Assembly: GCA_947034885.2 (NCBI GenBank)
Contig: OX344753.2
Coordinates: forward strand, 11,408,001 to 11,472,000
Reading direction: 5' to 3'
Length of the DNA stretch: 64,000 bases
Source of the DNA: Thuidium tamariscinum
Lineage: Eukaryota > Streptophyta > Bryopsida > Hypnales > Thuidiaceae
Part shown: positions 24,131 to 35,107 of the stretch, piece by piece
How positions within the stretch are numbered: position 1 is the first letter of the stretch
Layout: every line of letters starts with the position of its first letter
Program-made: the position numbers and the translations under genes
The notes under the pieces: model-generated
The model's input: the letters and a program-made list of their open reading frames with translations, nothing else
What the model was told of the DNA's origin: nothing
Databases searched by the model: none

Positions 24131-25305
24131 TTCGGATGTAGTCAGGGATGAATGATCGTGGATGAGGAGCGCCGGCGAGGAACTGCCCGGCCGTGCCGTG
24201 GCTAGTGAAGTCCGTGGCTAGTGCGGAACAATCCGTAGGCCACACTCCACTCTCGGGCCCAGGTACGGTGGGCAACAGTGATCCCAAAACTGGGTATATT
24301 GCGCCAGATTTCTACCTGCCAGGGACATGTGCGAAATGTACATTGTCAAAATGTCTTCTGGAAATAGATTTTGAGCAAAATCTTCAGGATCGCTGTCCAG
24401 AATGTCGCAGCTTCAGATATTCATCCACTGGACGAATAGCGTGCAACTGCGAACTCCTTTTCATCCGGGACCCATGGCGCATTGCTGACCGTCGATGAGT
24501 TCGCCCGGCGGCTGGATCGTGGGGCTACCACTAGCGAGCTTAGGGTTTGGGATCACTGGTGTTTAGAGAGGGGGGTTAGCATCTTCCCCCTCCATTTGCA
24601 ATCAGAGTTTCGCATTAACTCCTACCTTCGAGTACTTGCTTCGCATTTACTGCTCCTGCTTTCGTGGTACCATCGCATCCCTTGTTTTTTGTCCTCCACC
24701 CTCGGGATCCGTGCCTTGGATTCTCATCATCATCCTGGTTTTCAAAAAAATTGTTTCCTACATTACCTGCATTCTTGAATTTCAATGCTGCAGCGCCAAT
24801 TTGAGAATTGGGTGTACTTGGTGCACTACATCGCTGTGTCACTTCCAAATATCTGTGGAATTTGAGAGATCTGGAGGACTCAGGGTTGCAAACCTTGACA
24901 ATCTCCTGATTCCTGCATTCACTATATTTTTGGAATTGGAGGCGGTGACAGAAGTCACAGAACGGATCCCTGGAGCTTTTGGCAATCGGCATTGCACATT
25001 TAAGCGATGGTGGTTTCACTTTCCACCACTCTTTGAGTTTCAGCTTGTCTTTGCATTTTGTGTTCATGCCTTGTTTGTTTCTCAAGTGTTGGATCTGCTT
25101 TCCAATTTGCCATTGTTGCTGAGGAGTGAGGATCGACACGCGCTTGTGGAGTTCTGGTGTGCTGGTGTACTATTGTACTTCACATTCTATTTCATTGATT
25201 TGCTTCCGATTTTGTGTGGTTTTGCTTTGCTATGCATTTGTTGGCTTGCGGTGCTGCTAGCGTGGGGTGTGTGGGCACAGGACTGCAAGATTTGGTGTCG
25301 ATCTC

Positions 25306-28300
25306 ATGGCACCTCCACTCAAATTGCTAGAGAACTTTCGCGTGAGAACCTTTGGCTCTAGTCGAAATACCAGCGGGATCGGCAAGTACATGACTCCGAG
25401 CCTCACCCATGTGTCTCAGACGCAGTTGGAAGAGTCCGCGCTGTATCCTCCCACTTACAATTGCCCACCTTCAGAATTGACGGTGCAATCTCCAGTTGCT
25501 GTCAACGCGATCGAGGGCGACATGAACTTGGCAGCAACGAAGAGATCGAAATCGGTGGCAGCAACGGGTTGCAAGAAGGCGAAGATCGGTCCCAGTACTG
25601 TCACACACCAATGGCAAGAAGTATGGGCTTGTAAGTTTGCCTGGGCTGAAGGGGAGTTCAATTCTGAAGGCGATGTCGTTGGAGTAGTCTGCCGCAGTTG
25701 CACGAGTATCACTGGGAGGCGCAAACTCATGGTGCCGAAACTGGACAACTTGGAAAAACACGAGGGCAAGCGGACCTGCAAAGAAGATGGCGATTCTGAG
25801 CCCCACTTGAAGAAAGGCAACGTCTTCATGAAGCGTGACTGTAGGCACACGCAACTGTGCAAGCTTTGGGCCGGCCAGAAGTAGGCAAGCACTGTAGTTG
25901 AACAATTCCTTGGAGGTTTGGAAGGTAATGTCAAGAAAAAAGGAGTTCAATTCTCAACCTTATTTCATATTCTTGTACATGGCCATCCGATGCGTGACTA
26001 CGAACGTCAACAACAGTTGCTTCAGCAGCTGAAGATAAAACATCTCCCCCGCAAACACTGGTCTGAGAGTACGGGATGGGAGATGAGTGAGCACTTGCAT
26101 GCATCGGTTCTGGCTGTTTTTAAGGCTGTTGTTCAGTTTGCGAACATTATATCGATTAGCACTGATGAGGTTACTGCCGTAGACAACACCTCTTGGTTGG
26201 GCGTCCATGTGTATGCTATGGATAGTTGGGAGAGGCTGCCACACCTTTTGCACCTATCGTGTATTACAAAGAGCGGTACTGCGGACCACTTAACTGACGT
26301 CATTATGCATGCTCTGATTGGGGAGGGTGGTTTGTCTCGTGAGGAGATTGCTTCGAAATTGGTTTGTTTCGGCACTAACGGGGTCAGCACGTTTTAGGGA
26401 TCGAAAACTGGAGTTACAATCTAGATTCGTATAAAATGGGCGCCATATCTTATCGGTGCTAGTTGTGTGTCTCATCGCTTGAATCTCATTGTTGAGACTA
26501 TGTCCAAATTCCCGATGGTGTCTCGGTTAGAGAACCTGTTCCAATCCGTTTACTCCTATTTCTACCAAAGCAACAAGCGCCATGCTGAGTTGTAGAGGTT
26601 GGCTGATCCCATGGAAACTAAAGGAAACAAGATGGTAAGAAACGTGGAAACTCGTTGGATTTCAATGAGAAGTCCTGCTACTCGAATTTTGTCTGAATAT
26701 CGGACCCTCTTGATGAAGATGGGGGCCAATATGACTGCTGCTCCTGGACACAAACCAACTGTTGAAGCTACTGATAACTTTGACATGTTGGCTGACATTG
26801 AGTTGCTTCTCTCATTGGTTGTGTTCATTCCTTTGGTGAATGCTATACATTGTTTGATCAAGCTTTCTCAGGCCCGTGATATTTTCATTTGTGACTTCAT
26901 GTCGGCATTGAAGTTATGCCAGGCAGAACTTGCCAGAATGTTCCTCAACGGCAGCACATCGTATAACAAGGTTGATTTTCAGTGCTACAGTGATCTAGTA
27001 TCTTTGTCCTGTGCCGATATCCCCATGCAGTGGCGTCCTCTTCCTAGAGACAGTGGTATTTGCCACCTACTGTTTGAATTCGAACACTCGCATATGTATG
27101 CGAGATGCCATGACAAAGAAACGAGTAACTATCTGTTTGTCACCTAAGAGCAATTCCATCGACTACAAGACAACATAGAGCGGTAGTTTTCAGGTGAAGT
27201 TCTGCACTCTCCTTTCTTTGCTTTTTCTTTGTTTTTTGAATTTCAGTTGTGGTTCACCATCTGTCTTCATGTCTTTTTTTGTATGTGCCTTGCATTACTT
27301 AGTGTATGATTACTTAGTACATGATTTGTAGGCTTATCTTTGGCCATGTGTGCCTTAGTATTGCAACAGGATCGAATGGAGTCTCACTGTGGAACGGTGA
27401 TCCAGCAGCGGCAGTTTTGATGTCATTTTGTGAATACTTGGGTTCTTTGTTGGTTACAAATGCCATGTTTGAATCTGCCAGGGAGTCGTATTTCGAGTTC
27501 TTAGTTCGTTTTGATTGATGGCGTGGGTTTGCAAACGTTGTTATAGTTTGATAGGAGGCTGTTCTTTGAAGTCCGATCTGTAGTTGTTTGTCTGGTTCAG
27601 TTCCCCATTTTTTTGATCGTCTTTCAGCTCATGCAGTGGTTTAATCGGTTCCTATGGTGGATTTGTCAACTCCTGCAGTGGTTCTATAAGCTTCCCATTT
27701 TTTTTCTCGTTCTTGAAGGTGGCTCTGTGATGGTTTTATTAGCTCCCCATTTTTTTTTGGTCTAGCTTTGTGGTAGCTCTGTGGTGTCTGATTCATAGGT
27801 TCAGTTTGTGGAGCTGTTTCATAGGTTTAGTTTTTGGAGCTGATTCATAGGTTCAATTTGTGGAGTTGATTCATGGGTTCAGTTTGTAGTGTGAATGGTG
27901 TGTGATTCATATGTTCAATTTCTGGAGGTGATCCATGGGTTCAGTTTGTGGTAGCTGATTCATGGCTTTCTGGTGCCTGATTCATGGGTTCAGTTTCTTA
28001 TTCCTAATCTCTTATCTTCTAAACTACTTGCCAAAACTGTTGTTGCTCTAAGTGGCTTTGTCATTGTGCAAATTGATAGTCCTTTATGCAAATACATGAA
28101 CCGCTGATTTTCTAATAGCCCTTGTCTTAACACTGCAGAGATTATTCAATGTTTGTGTGATGAGCTTGATAGGAGGTTCCCGCAACAGGATCTCCTTGAC
28201 GCTTTCCGGATCATTTACCCGCAGTACTGGCGCCAAGAGGGGGCTGAAGAGAGTTTCGCAAAGCACTTGCTAGTTCTGAAGAACTTCTATTCTGCTGCCA

Positions 28301-28757
28301 GGGTACTTGACAAAGGGCAGCCTTTCTCCGATGGTGGCAAACAGTATATTGTCCCGGAGATGTTGTCAGCATCCAATCTCGATAACCAAGCAACCTTTTC
28401 AAGGTCACAATGAGGGCTAATTGTGAGGCAGCATGTGGACCCCCTTTCCACATTAACCCTGTCATGAAGCTTTGGCGGAAGCTCTCCCAATCATAGCATT
28501 TGAGTAAGCTTATATCTGAATATTTCAAACTTACTGAAATTGGTTGCTGCCTTGTTCTTGGCTCTGTGGAAGATGAGAGATGTTTTTCCACTCTAAAATT
28601 CCTTAAATCTTGCCAAAGGAATAGATTCGGGAAGCATTTGCCCCTTGTTGTGCGCATGTTTGGGCAAAGGTACTTTTCACTTGACAATTTTCCCTACAAG
28701 GATGCAATTGAGTCTTGGAAAAGTGCTGTGAAGTTTGGCCGGCAAGGGGACGTTTGA
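25306..28757 (+). pseudogene. Decayed hAT-superfamily transposase gene
   Basis: The reading frame starts MAPPLKLLENF. Residues from about 25600 to 25790 resemble a BED-type zinc finger (WACKFAWAEGEF, VCRSC, LDNLEKHEGKRTC). The catalytic core region follows (STDEVTAVDNTSWLG, ETRWISM, SHRLNLIVE), then the C-terminal hAT dimerisation motif (VEDERCFSTLKFLKSCQRNR). A GT-AG intron, about 27196-28139, restores frame between the core and IIQCLCDELDRRFP. In-frame stops lie at 25882, 26395, 26422, 26593, 27145 (TAA), 27184 and 28494, and a one-base frame change occurs near 28384-28410. It therefore cannot make a full transposase. Terminal inverted repeats and target-site duplication were not identified, so element borders are unknown. 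Confidence 0.9.
27196..28139 (+). other. Probable intron of the hAT transposase gene
   Basis: The donor TTCAG|GTGAAG and acceptor CACTGCAG join phase 1 to phase 2 and keep the transposase frame. The interior is T-rich with several degenerate copies of GATTCATGGGTTCAGTTTGT between 27780 and 27990. Confidence 0.65.
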
Positions 28758-28807
28758 AGTAGCTGTAGCAGACTAGGAGACATGCAATAGTATCCTCCAA
28801 GGCTACT

Positions 28808-29077
28808 TATGGTCAATTTCGTTAAAATGGCGGTATTCCGAGTGCCATTTTGCCAAATTCCAGTGCCATTTTGTCATATTCCATGTGCCACTTTGACAAA
28901 TTTCAAGTGTCATTTTGACATTTTTGTGTACCATTTTGACATAGAGGCATAGTGGTAGAGGAAAAAAATGTGCCATTTTAACGAAATGTTGTGCCATTTT
29001 AACGGAATATCATGCCATTTTAATGGAATGTCATGCCATTTTAATGGACTATCGCCATTTTAACGAAATTGACCATA
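28808..29077. mobile_element. Foldback element with 25 bp perfect inverted ends and 21-22 bp internal repeats
   Basis: The ends are perfect inverted repeats: 28808-28832 (core ATGGTCAATTTCGTTAAAAT) and 29053-29077. Between them lie about ten degenerate head-to-tail copies of a 21-22 bp unit (GTGCCATTTTAACGAAATGT and variants). It starts 51 bases after the hAT transposase stop codon. A diverged relative is at 39844-40158. Confidence 0.85.
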
Positions 29078-29880
29078 CTTCAGGTTTTTTTTAGTTTTCA
29101 TGAGGTTAAGCTAGCTCTTCCACTCAAGTTTTACTTGACTTCAAGCTTCAGCGACCAGCAGTGGTGCCTTGGTTCTTATCGGTGGGCAACAAGTTACTTG
29201 GAGCAGCAGTGGTGCAGCTGCTAAGGGAGTTCACTGCAGGAGTTTACTGTGCAACTTGGTGGAGGACAGCGGCAGGAACGTGGCGTAGAGGACATCATGT
29301 TCCTTTTTTTTTACTAACTTTCTAATGTAGTTTGTATGTTTTGTGGTGTGTAGGACATTGATACTACAAATTGAGTAGTCATAGAGGGTTCAATTCCCTA
29401 ATCAATGCATTAGAATTGTGGCACTTAGTTTAGTTTCAGTATTAGTTTCTCTTCATTTAGAAAGAGATAGTAATGTGAATTCACCGTTAGGATCTGCAAA
29501 TTATATTACTTGCACACAAAGTTGCAAGTCTTATTAAAATTTTGTACACAAAGTTGCAAGTTTTTTTACTTCTTGTACACAAAGTTGCATCAATGCAACA
29601 CTTTGTTAAAGTGCTTAGCAATTGCAAGCATTTACATAAATAAAATATAGCATTATGTCTTCCATCTGAGTAGCACTTGTGTCGCCAATGGTAGTCTACA
29701 AAAAAAATACATGCATATAAATACAGACAAATCGTATGTCAATTTATTATCCAAATTTTACAAATGAAATTTGGGGTCGCGGTTACTGCTCCATACCCAC
29801 CACGGTCATAGACCCCCACCAATTCAAGAAAAAAAGGTTTGGGGATCGTTGGTGGGCAACTCAAATTTTGCTACTGTGCT
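29078..29880. other. Region downstream of the hAT relic, with short direct repeats
   Basis: No gene recognised. Three copies of TACACAAAGTTGCAAGT-like sequence at 29511-29529, 29542-29560 and 29573-29590 recur every 31 bases. Confidence 0.55.
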
Positions 29881-30157
29881 TAAGGTAGGTACACCCAAAA
29901 GCGCCACTTATTCATATTGTACCTAGTTCCTGTTATTAGCCAGTTCAGATTTTTATGCAATCTTGTTGGCAAGTGAAAGCATGTTGCAACGCACCAAATA
30001 ACACAAGATTTGGATACCATATGCAGAAGTTATTAATGGTCAAAGTTTGTTTCTGAAAGCACCATCTACAGCCTGTGAACATGACTGATTTTGGAAATGT
30101 ATGCGCACTGTAGATGGCGCTTTTAGGAACAGGGCGCTTTTGGGTGTACCCACCTTA
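29881..30157. mobile_element. MITE with 25 bp terminal inverted repeats, TTAA at both borders
   Basis: The left end TAAGGTAGGTACACCCAAAA and the right end TTTTGGGTGTACCCACCTTA match over 25 bases with one mismatch. Counting the first base outside, both borders read TTAA (29880-29883 and 30155-30158), so TTAA may be the target duplication and the element proper begins GGTAGG. It is 277 bp with no coding capacity. Confidence 0.85.
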
Positions 30158-30441
30158 ATTACTATTATTAGGTACGGGTCATATTTCCATACTTTGTTGT
30201 TATTTTCCTCCCTTGTTGTTGGCAAGTGAAAGGAGGTTCCAATGTATCAAAGTACATGATATTTGATTCCTGTACACAAAAGTTATGAAGGGTCAAAGTT
30301 TTTTGGTAAATGTTTTAACTTTTAAGCTGATTGTTTCTTTGACTTAGGTACATATTGAATTATTGATTTGGAGGAATGTATAGTGGGACACCAATCAAAA
30401 TAGTATTTTCAAATTCAAAGTGAAAGAAATTTCAGTGCTAC

Positions 30442-30960
30442 CAACTTTGACAGCCTTCCAAGAGCTCAAAAATTGATATTTTCCTAAGATATTTTTTTTA
30501 CAAGATCATCTTTGAATTAATATCATGTGTGCCTAATTTCAAAGCCAAAAAATTTACACAAAAAAAGATATTCAAAATCTACCAACATGTGTGGTTGTGA
30601 AAAAAATTTCACTACTTACTTTCAACTTTGACACCCTCCCAAGGATTGTTCAAAATTGGGTTTTTTTGCCATGAAATTTTTGGCATGGAATAAAATTTAT
30701 GTTTGTAATATGTATAAGAAATTTCAATGTCAAGAGATTAATATAAAAAAATATTTGAAATCTACTACCTATATAGTTTTGAGAAAATTTTCACAATTGC
30801 CAACTTTGACATCCTCCCAAGGGCTAAGAAATTGTCTATTTACCATTAATTTTTTTCTCATAAAATAAGCTTTATGTTGATAACATGTGTTCCAAAGACT
30901 TATCCAAGAAAAGATATTCAAAATCTCCCAACATGTGTAGTTATGAGGATGAGTTTTTAA
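30442..30960. repeat. Tandem repeat, period about 180 bp, three units
   Basis: The anchor CAACTTTGACA-CCTCCCAAG recurs at 30442, 30623 and 30801. Later blocks (AAAAGATATTCAAAATCT, CAACATGTGTAGTTATGA) recur at matching offsets. Units are diverged; no coding frame. Confidence 0.75.
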
Positions 30961-31141
30961 GCCCATGGTATAGTGTCATTTTGTGGATCAAAGTTTGTCA
31001 CATGAATAAAAAAAATCATCCTTACAAATGTACATGTTCTAAGATTTTGAATATCTTTTTTAGATAAGTCTATTGAATTTGAAATTTAGCACACACATCA
31101 TTGCAAGAAACACTTGTACTATTTTGTGCCACACATTGCAT

Positions 31142-31438
31142 CATTAGAAGAAATCTGAAGGCATTAGAAGACTACGAGTTCCCAGACTGCGGGAACGCAG
31201 TTTCTGCCCTGTGAACTGAAATCCGACGTGGTCAAGAGAGTGCCACGTAATATTTATTTATCTTTTTGAAGAAAAAAAATTCTTTTTTTGGGCTTTTTTC
31301 ATATTTCAGGACCCAAAAAATATATATATATTTATTTTTAGTAGGTAAATGCCGGCCTGACAGCGGCCAACAGTTTGGGAACAGTTTCGGGGAACAGCCC
31401 CGAAACGGCCCTTTGGAGGCCTCAAATTTCTTCTAATG
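31142..31438 (+). mobile_element. MITE family A, copy 3, nested
   Basis: Best-preserved family A copy: CATTAGAAGAAATCTGAAGG at the left, CCTCAAATTTCTTCTAATG at the right. Internal palindromic blocks GTTCCCAGACTGCGGGAAC and GTTTCGGGGAACAGCCCCGA are GC-rich in an otherwise AT-rich neighbourhood. Confidence 0.9.
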
Positions 31439-31448
31439 GCTGATCTGT

Positions 31449-32017
31449 CATTAGAGAAATTTTGAACCCTCAAAGAGGCCTCTAAAATGGCCTCAATTGG
31501 GGCCCTCAATTGAATTTAAATGCATACTTGACAAAGAAAGGACAATTTTTTCCTCCTATTTCCACCCAATTTGACATCATAATGTTTATAAAGGTACATG
31601 TTTTTTTATTGGATAATGGGACATTAGGTACTTCTTATCATTCAAATTTTAAGTACATTGAGGGGTTATTTTATTTGGAGAAGGACAAATTTGGTGCAAT
31701 TAAGTACTAATGGCTCATGTGTTTTTATTACAATGAGTGAGACTTTTTTTTAATAAGATCATTGGTACTTCATGCTCATGATGTTTGCACTATGAAATAC
31801 CTCTTATTGGACAATAGAACAATAGATACTTTTTGTCATTCAAGTCCTTGGTTCAATAAATGAATTCTTTATTTAACAAATTCATAAGTACTTAATGAAT
31901 ATTCACACAAGGTAGCGACATATATTGTGTACTAAGGCTATCATCTCTAGCCTTCAATAAATAGCTTTGCATGTCAATTTCTAAGGGCCTCTTTGAGGGT
32001 TCAAAATTTTTCTAATG
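31449..32017 (+). mobile_element. MITE family C, copy 1, nested
   Basis: 569 bp with about 32 bp terminal inverted repeats (CATTAGAGAAATTTTGAACC, CTCAAAGAGGCC). It matches the copy at 34245-34816 in reverse orientation, including GGCCTCAATTGGGGCC near one end and TTTGCATGTCAATT near the other. It sits 10 bases after family A copy 3. Confidence 0.9.
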
Positions 32018-32715
32018 TTTTTGGCCATAACTTTTGTGTTTTGTTTCCAAATGATTCAAGATTTGTGGGAAAGGTACTCATAAGTATGATACACCTTCCT
32101 TGATTTTTTCATAATTTTCAAAAATATTTTACTATCCAAAAATAGACCCCAATTGAATGTTACACTTTGTAGTTTAGGGATTTTTAGTACCAAGGAATAC
32201 TTTTTTTTAATGATTTTGAGATGAAATTTTGATGAAATGGTCTTCTAGTAGACATCTAGCTCTTTAGAGAAAGATTTTTAAAGTAGTTAATTTTATGTGG
32301 TGTGAAAGTCTACAAAGTGAGATTACTAAAAAAAGTAATTTTGATCACATGTGCATAATTGATATGCTGGTATTTTCATAAAAACTCATCTTCCATCCTG
32401 GTAATGTTAGTAGACTTCCAATTACTTTAATTTATGGCTTCAAATTTGAATTTCTAGGTCAGCATTTGTTGGTCAGAAATAGAATTATTTCCCCTTCTAA
32501 AATAGCCAAGGTAGGACACCTAATTGGAGGCAAGTTCAAAATAGTAAACTAATTTGGAAAAAATTGAAAAAATATTCAATGTCTGAAACTATTGAATACA
32601 CTTTTATTCCAAATTTGTTACTAAGTGGATAGAAAGATGCAAAAGTTATGAGAAAAAAATTCCTATCCAAAGTCAAGAGACACAAAAGGACACTAAGTGT
32701 TTCTTGCAATCATCT

Positions 32716-34244
32716 ACTAGCATCTACAACACAAACCCATTCTATAAAGACTTCTTGCAATATACATCCAATAAAATCTAGTGCTCTACAATTCATGTAG
32801 TTTATTCATAACTACAATCCAAATTTGAATGGGTTTTCATTGGAGCACTCCTTTGCCACCACACTAATTTATCCTATTATTTAGTTTATCCTTTGAGAAT
32901 ACAGTTTGTGTCATCTACAAAGTTAGAGATGCAATTTTTTATTCTATAACTCTTAAATGCCTCAGGCACAAAAGACTTTTATAATCAAACATTATAATCT
33001 TTCAATTGATAAGTGGTATTGTTGTGTTTTTTTTATAAGTGATTTCTAACATGTTTAGTTTGAATTTGTGCACTTACATTTCAAAAAAATTTGATAAAGC
33101 TCATTATAAAGTTGATTTTTTTTTCACTTTAGAGCAAATTCTAGAAGCTCAAAAAAGGCCCTCGGCATTTAGGGGTTAAGAAATTAATATAGTTCAAAAA
33201 TAGTCAATTTCAATGTGCACTAATTTAAAACAAAGTAACTAATATGACACACATATAAATTGGATGACTAAAATAGGAATTCAATAATATATAAGAGAAA
33301 AAATTAGGCCTCTACAAGGCCACAAGGTAGTGATATCTTTAAGGATTTCTTCATCACCCATAGCCTTATAAAAGCTGATGCTTACTAGGGATTCACTTTG
33401 TCTAACTTTTGTAAACATAGTAATTATAACACAATATTTAGGATACAATAAAGTTAGTCTTTAATCATTAGCCCTAAATCCATTTGAGATTAGTAATTAA
33501 ATTAGGGTTGAAGGTGTTTTATAAACTTTATTGATTTTAGCAAGTTGCTTCAAATGAAAAAGCCGCTTTATTTGCTATCTATGAAGATGAGAAGAAAAGC
33601 TCTTTATACAAGTAGGATAGAAGTAGGTAAAACAATCTATGTGGAATATGTGAATTAAGATTAATAGGAACTCAACCACTAATAGTTAAATCAATACATA
33701 AGAATTGTACCCAAACCAAACCAAAATTTGAAAACTCATTTTAATGAAGTAGAATAGTTATCGCACAAAAAACTTGTAAGTAAGTTGTTGTGTTCTTACA
33801 TTATTTGTGCTTTTTTTTAATACTTTTAAATTTTAAGAATATTTTTAAAATTTAAAAAAAAATGGCCAATGTATACACCTATAAAATGAAGGCAACTACC
33901 AAAAAAATCATAGAAAATTTTTCTAAGTAGGTGAACTAGAAAAGTGTCAAATCTTAATAATGTAAATATTTTGATGATTTAGTTAATAATAAATAGGAAA
34001 AAAAATAAAAATAAAAGACAAAAAAAATTTATTTGTAAGAATTTTATTGAAATGGTCATCCACCAAAAAACCCACCAAAATTATTTTTTACATGTTTCAG
34101 AATGCAAGTAGAAAGAGACTCACTTTGTAAACTTCTACACAATATATAATTACTTGTTTCTAGAAATCCTTCATAGGATGTCTACAAGTCTACTAGAAGA
34201 CCATCTCATCTAAATCTTAGCTTTAAATTCATTAATTTGGAAAT
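32716..34244. other. AT-rich intergenic DNA
   Basis: No gene, RNA or bounded element recognised. Confidence 0.5.
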
Positions 34245-34816
34245 TATTAGAAGATTTTTGAACCCTCAAAGAGGCCCTTTGGAATTGACATGCAAAGCTA
34301 TTTATTCAAGGTTAGAGATGATAGCCTAAGTATATAATATGTGTTGCTACCTCATTTGAATATTCATCAAGTACCTATGAATTTATCAAAATAAAGAATT
34401 CACTTATAGTACCAAGGACTTGAATGATAAAAAGTACCTAATGTCTTATTGTTCAATAAGATGCATTTTCAATGTGCAAACATCATGAGCATGAAGTACC
34501 CATGATTTTAAGAAAATAAAAATGTTCATTCATAACACTAAAGACTCAAGAGCCATTAGTACTTAGTTGCACTAAATTTTTTCCTTTTCCATATAAAATA
34601 ATCCCTCAATGTACTTAAGATTTAAATGACAAGAAGCACCTAGTGTCTCATTGTCCATAAAACGCATGTACTTTTGTAAATATCATAATGTCAAAAATGG
34701 GTGGAAATAGAGGAAAGAATTGTACCTTCCTTGACAAATATACATGTATATCCAATTAAGGTCTTCAATTGAGACCATTTTAGAGGCCTCTTTGAGGGTT
34801 CAAAAATCCTCTAATG
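34245..34816 (-). mobile_element. MITE family C, copy 2 (reverse)
   Basis: 572 bp, ends ATTAGAAGATTTTTGAACCC and GGGTTCAAAAATCCTCTAAT. Interior is the reverse complement of copy 1 throughout, with moderate divergence. Confidence 0.9.
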
Positions 34817-34954
34817 ATGGCTAATTCCCATAAGAATTCTTTAGTGCAATATGAGTACAATCTTTTCTAGTAAATATATATATAACTTATTTATTTTTGA
34901 ATTTTTTGAATTTTTTTTGAATTACCAAAAATAATAAGGTTCACAAACCCCTTT

Positions 34955-35107
34955 CACTACTAGAAAATAGAGGTATTAATGATTTATTCACAATTACTGC
35001 ACCAACAACAATGACTAAAATATAACTACAAAATGACTGTTTTGCAATCATTGTTATCTATATAGTCATAGTAAACAGGTCATTAATACCCCCATTTTCT
35101 AGTAGTA
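34955..35107. mobile_element. CACTA-type mini-element
   Basis: The left end is CACTACTAGAAAAT and the right end, read inward, TACTACTAGAAAAT, followed on both sides by a shared GGTATTAATGA. Flanking TTT on each side fits the 3 bp duplication typical of the CACTA (En/Spm) superfamily. A degraded relative ends at about 61146. Confidence 0.8.

Larger units (their letters stand above)
31096..32715 (+). mobile_element. MITE family B, copy 3, split by two younger elements
   Basis: The left end ATTGCAAGAAACACTTGT and the right end ACTAAGTGTTTCTTGCAATC match family B. The right flank (GTCAAGAGACACAAAAGGAC) parallels GTCAAGGGGACAAAAAATAG of the 61 kb copy. Removing the A element (31142-31438) and C element (31449-32017) leaves about 754 bp, close to the 728 bp intact length. 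Its outermost GGG/CCC bases are mutated. Confidence 0.75.

Noticed and set aside
24636-25361. 241-codon plus frame, with a 174-codon antisense frame, upstream of the hAT transposase
   Set aside because: Phe/Leu/Cys-rich with no domain, not in frame with the transposase, and start codon not a clear ATG; more likely leader sequence.
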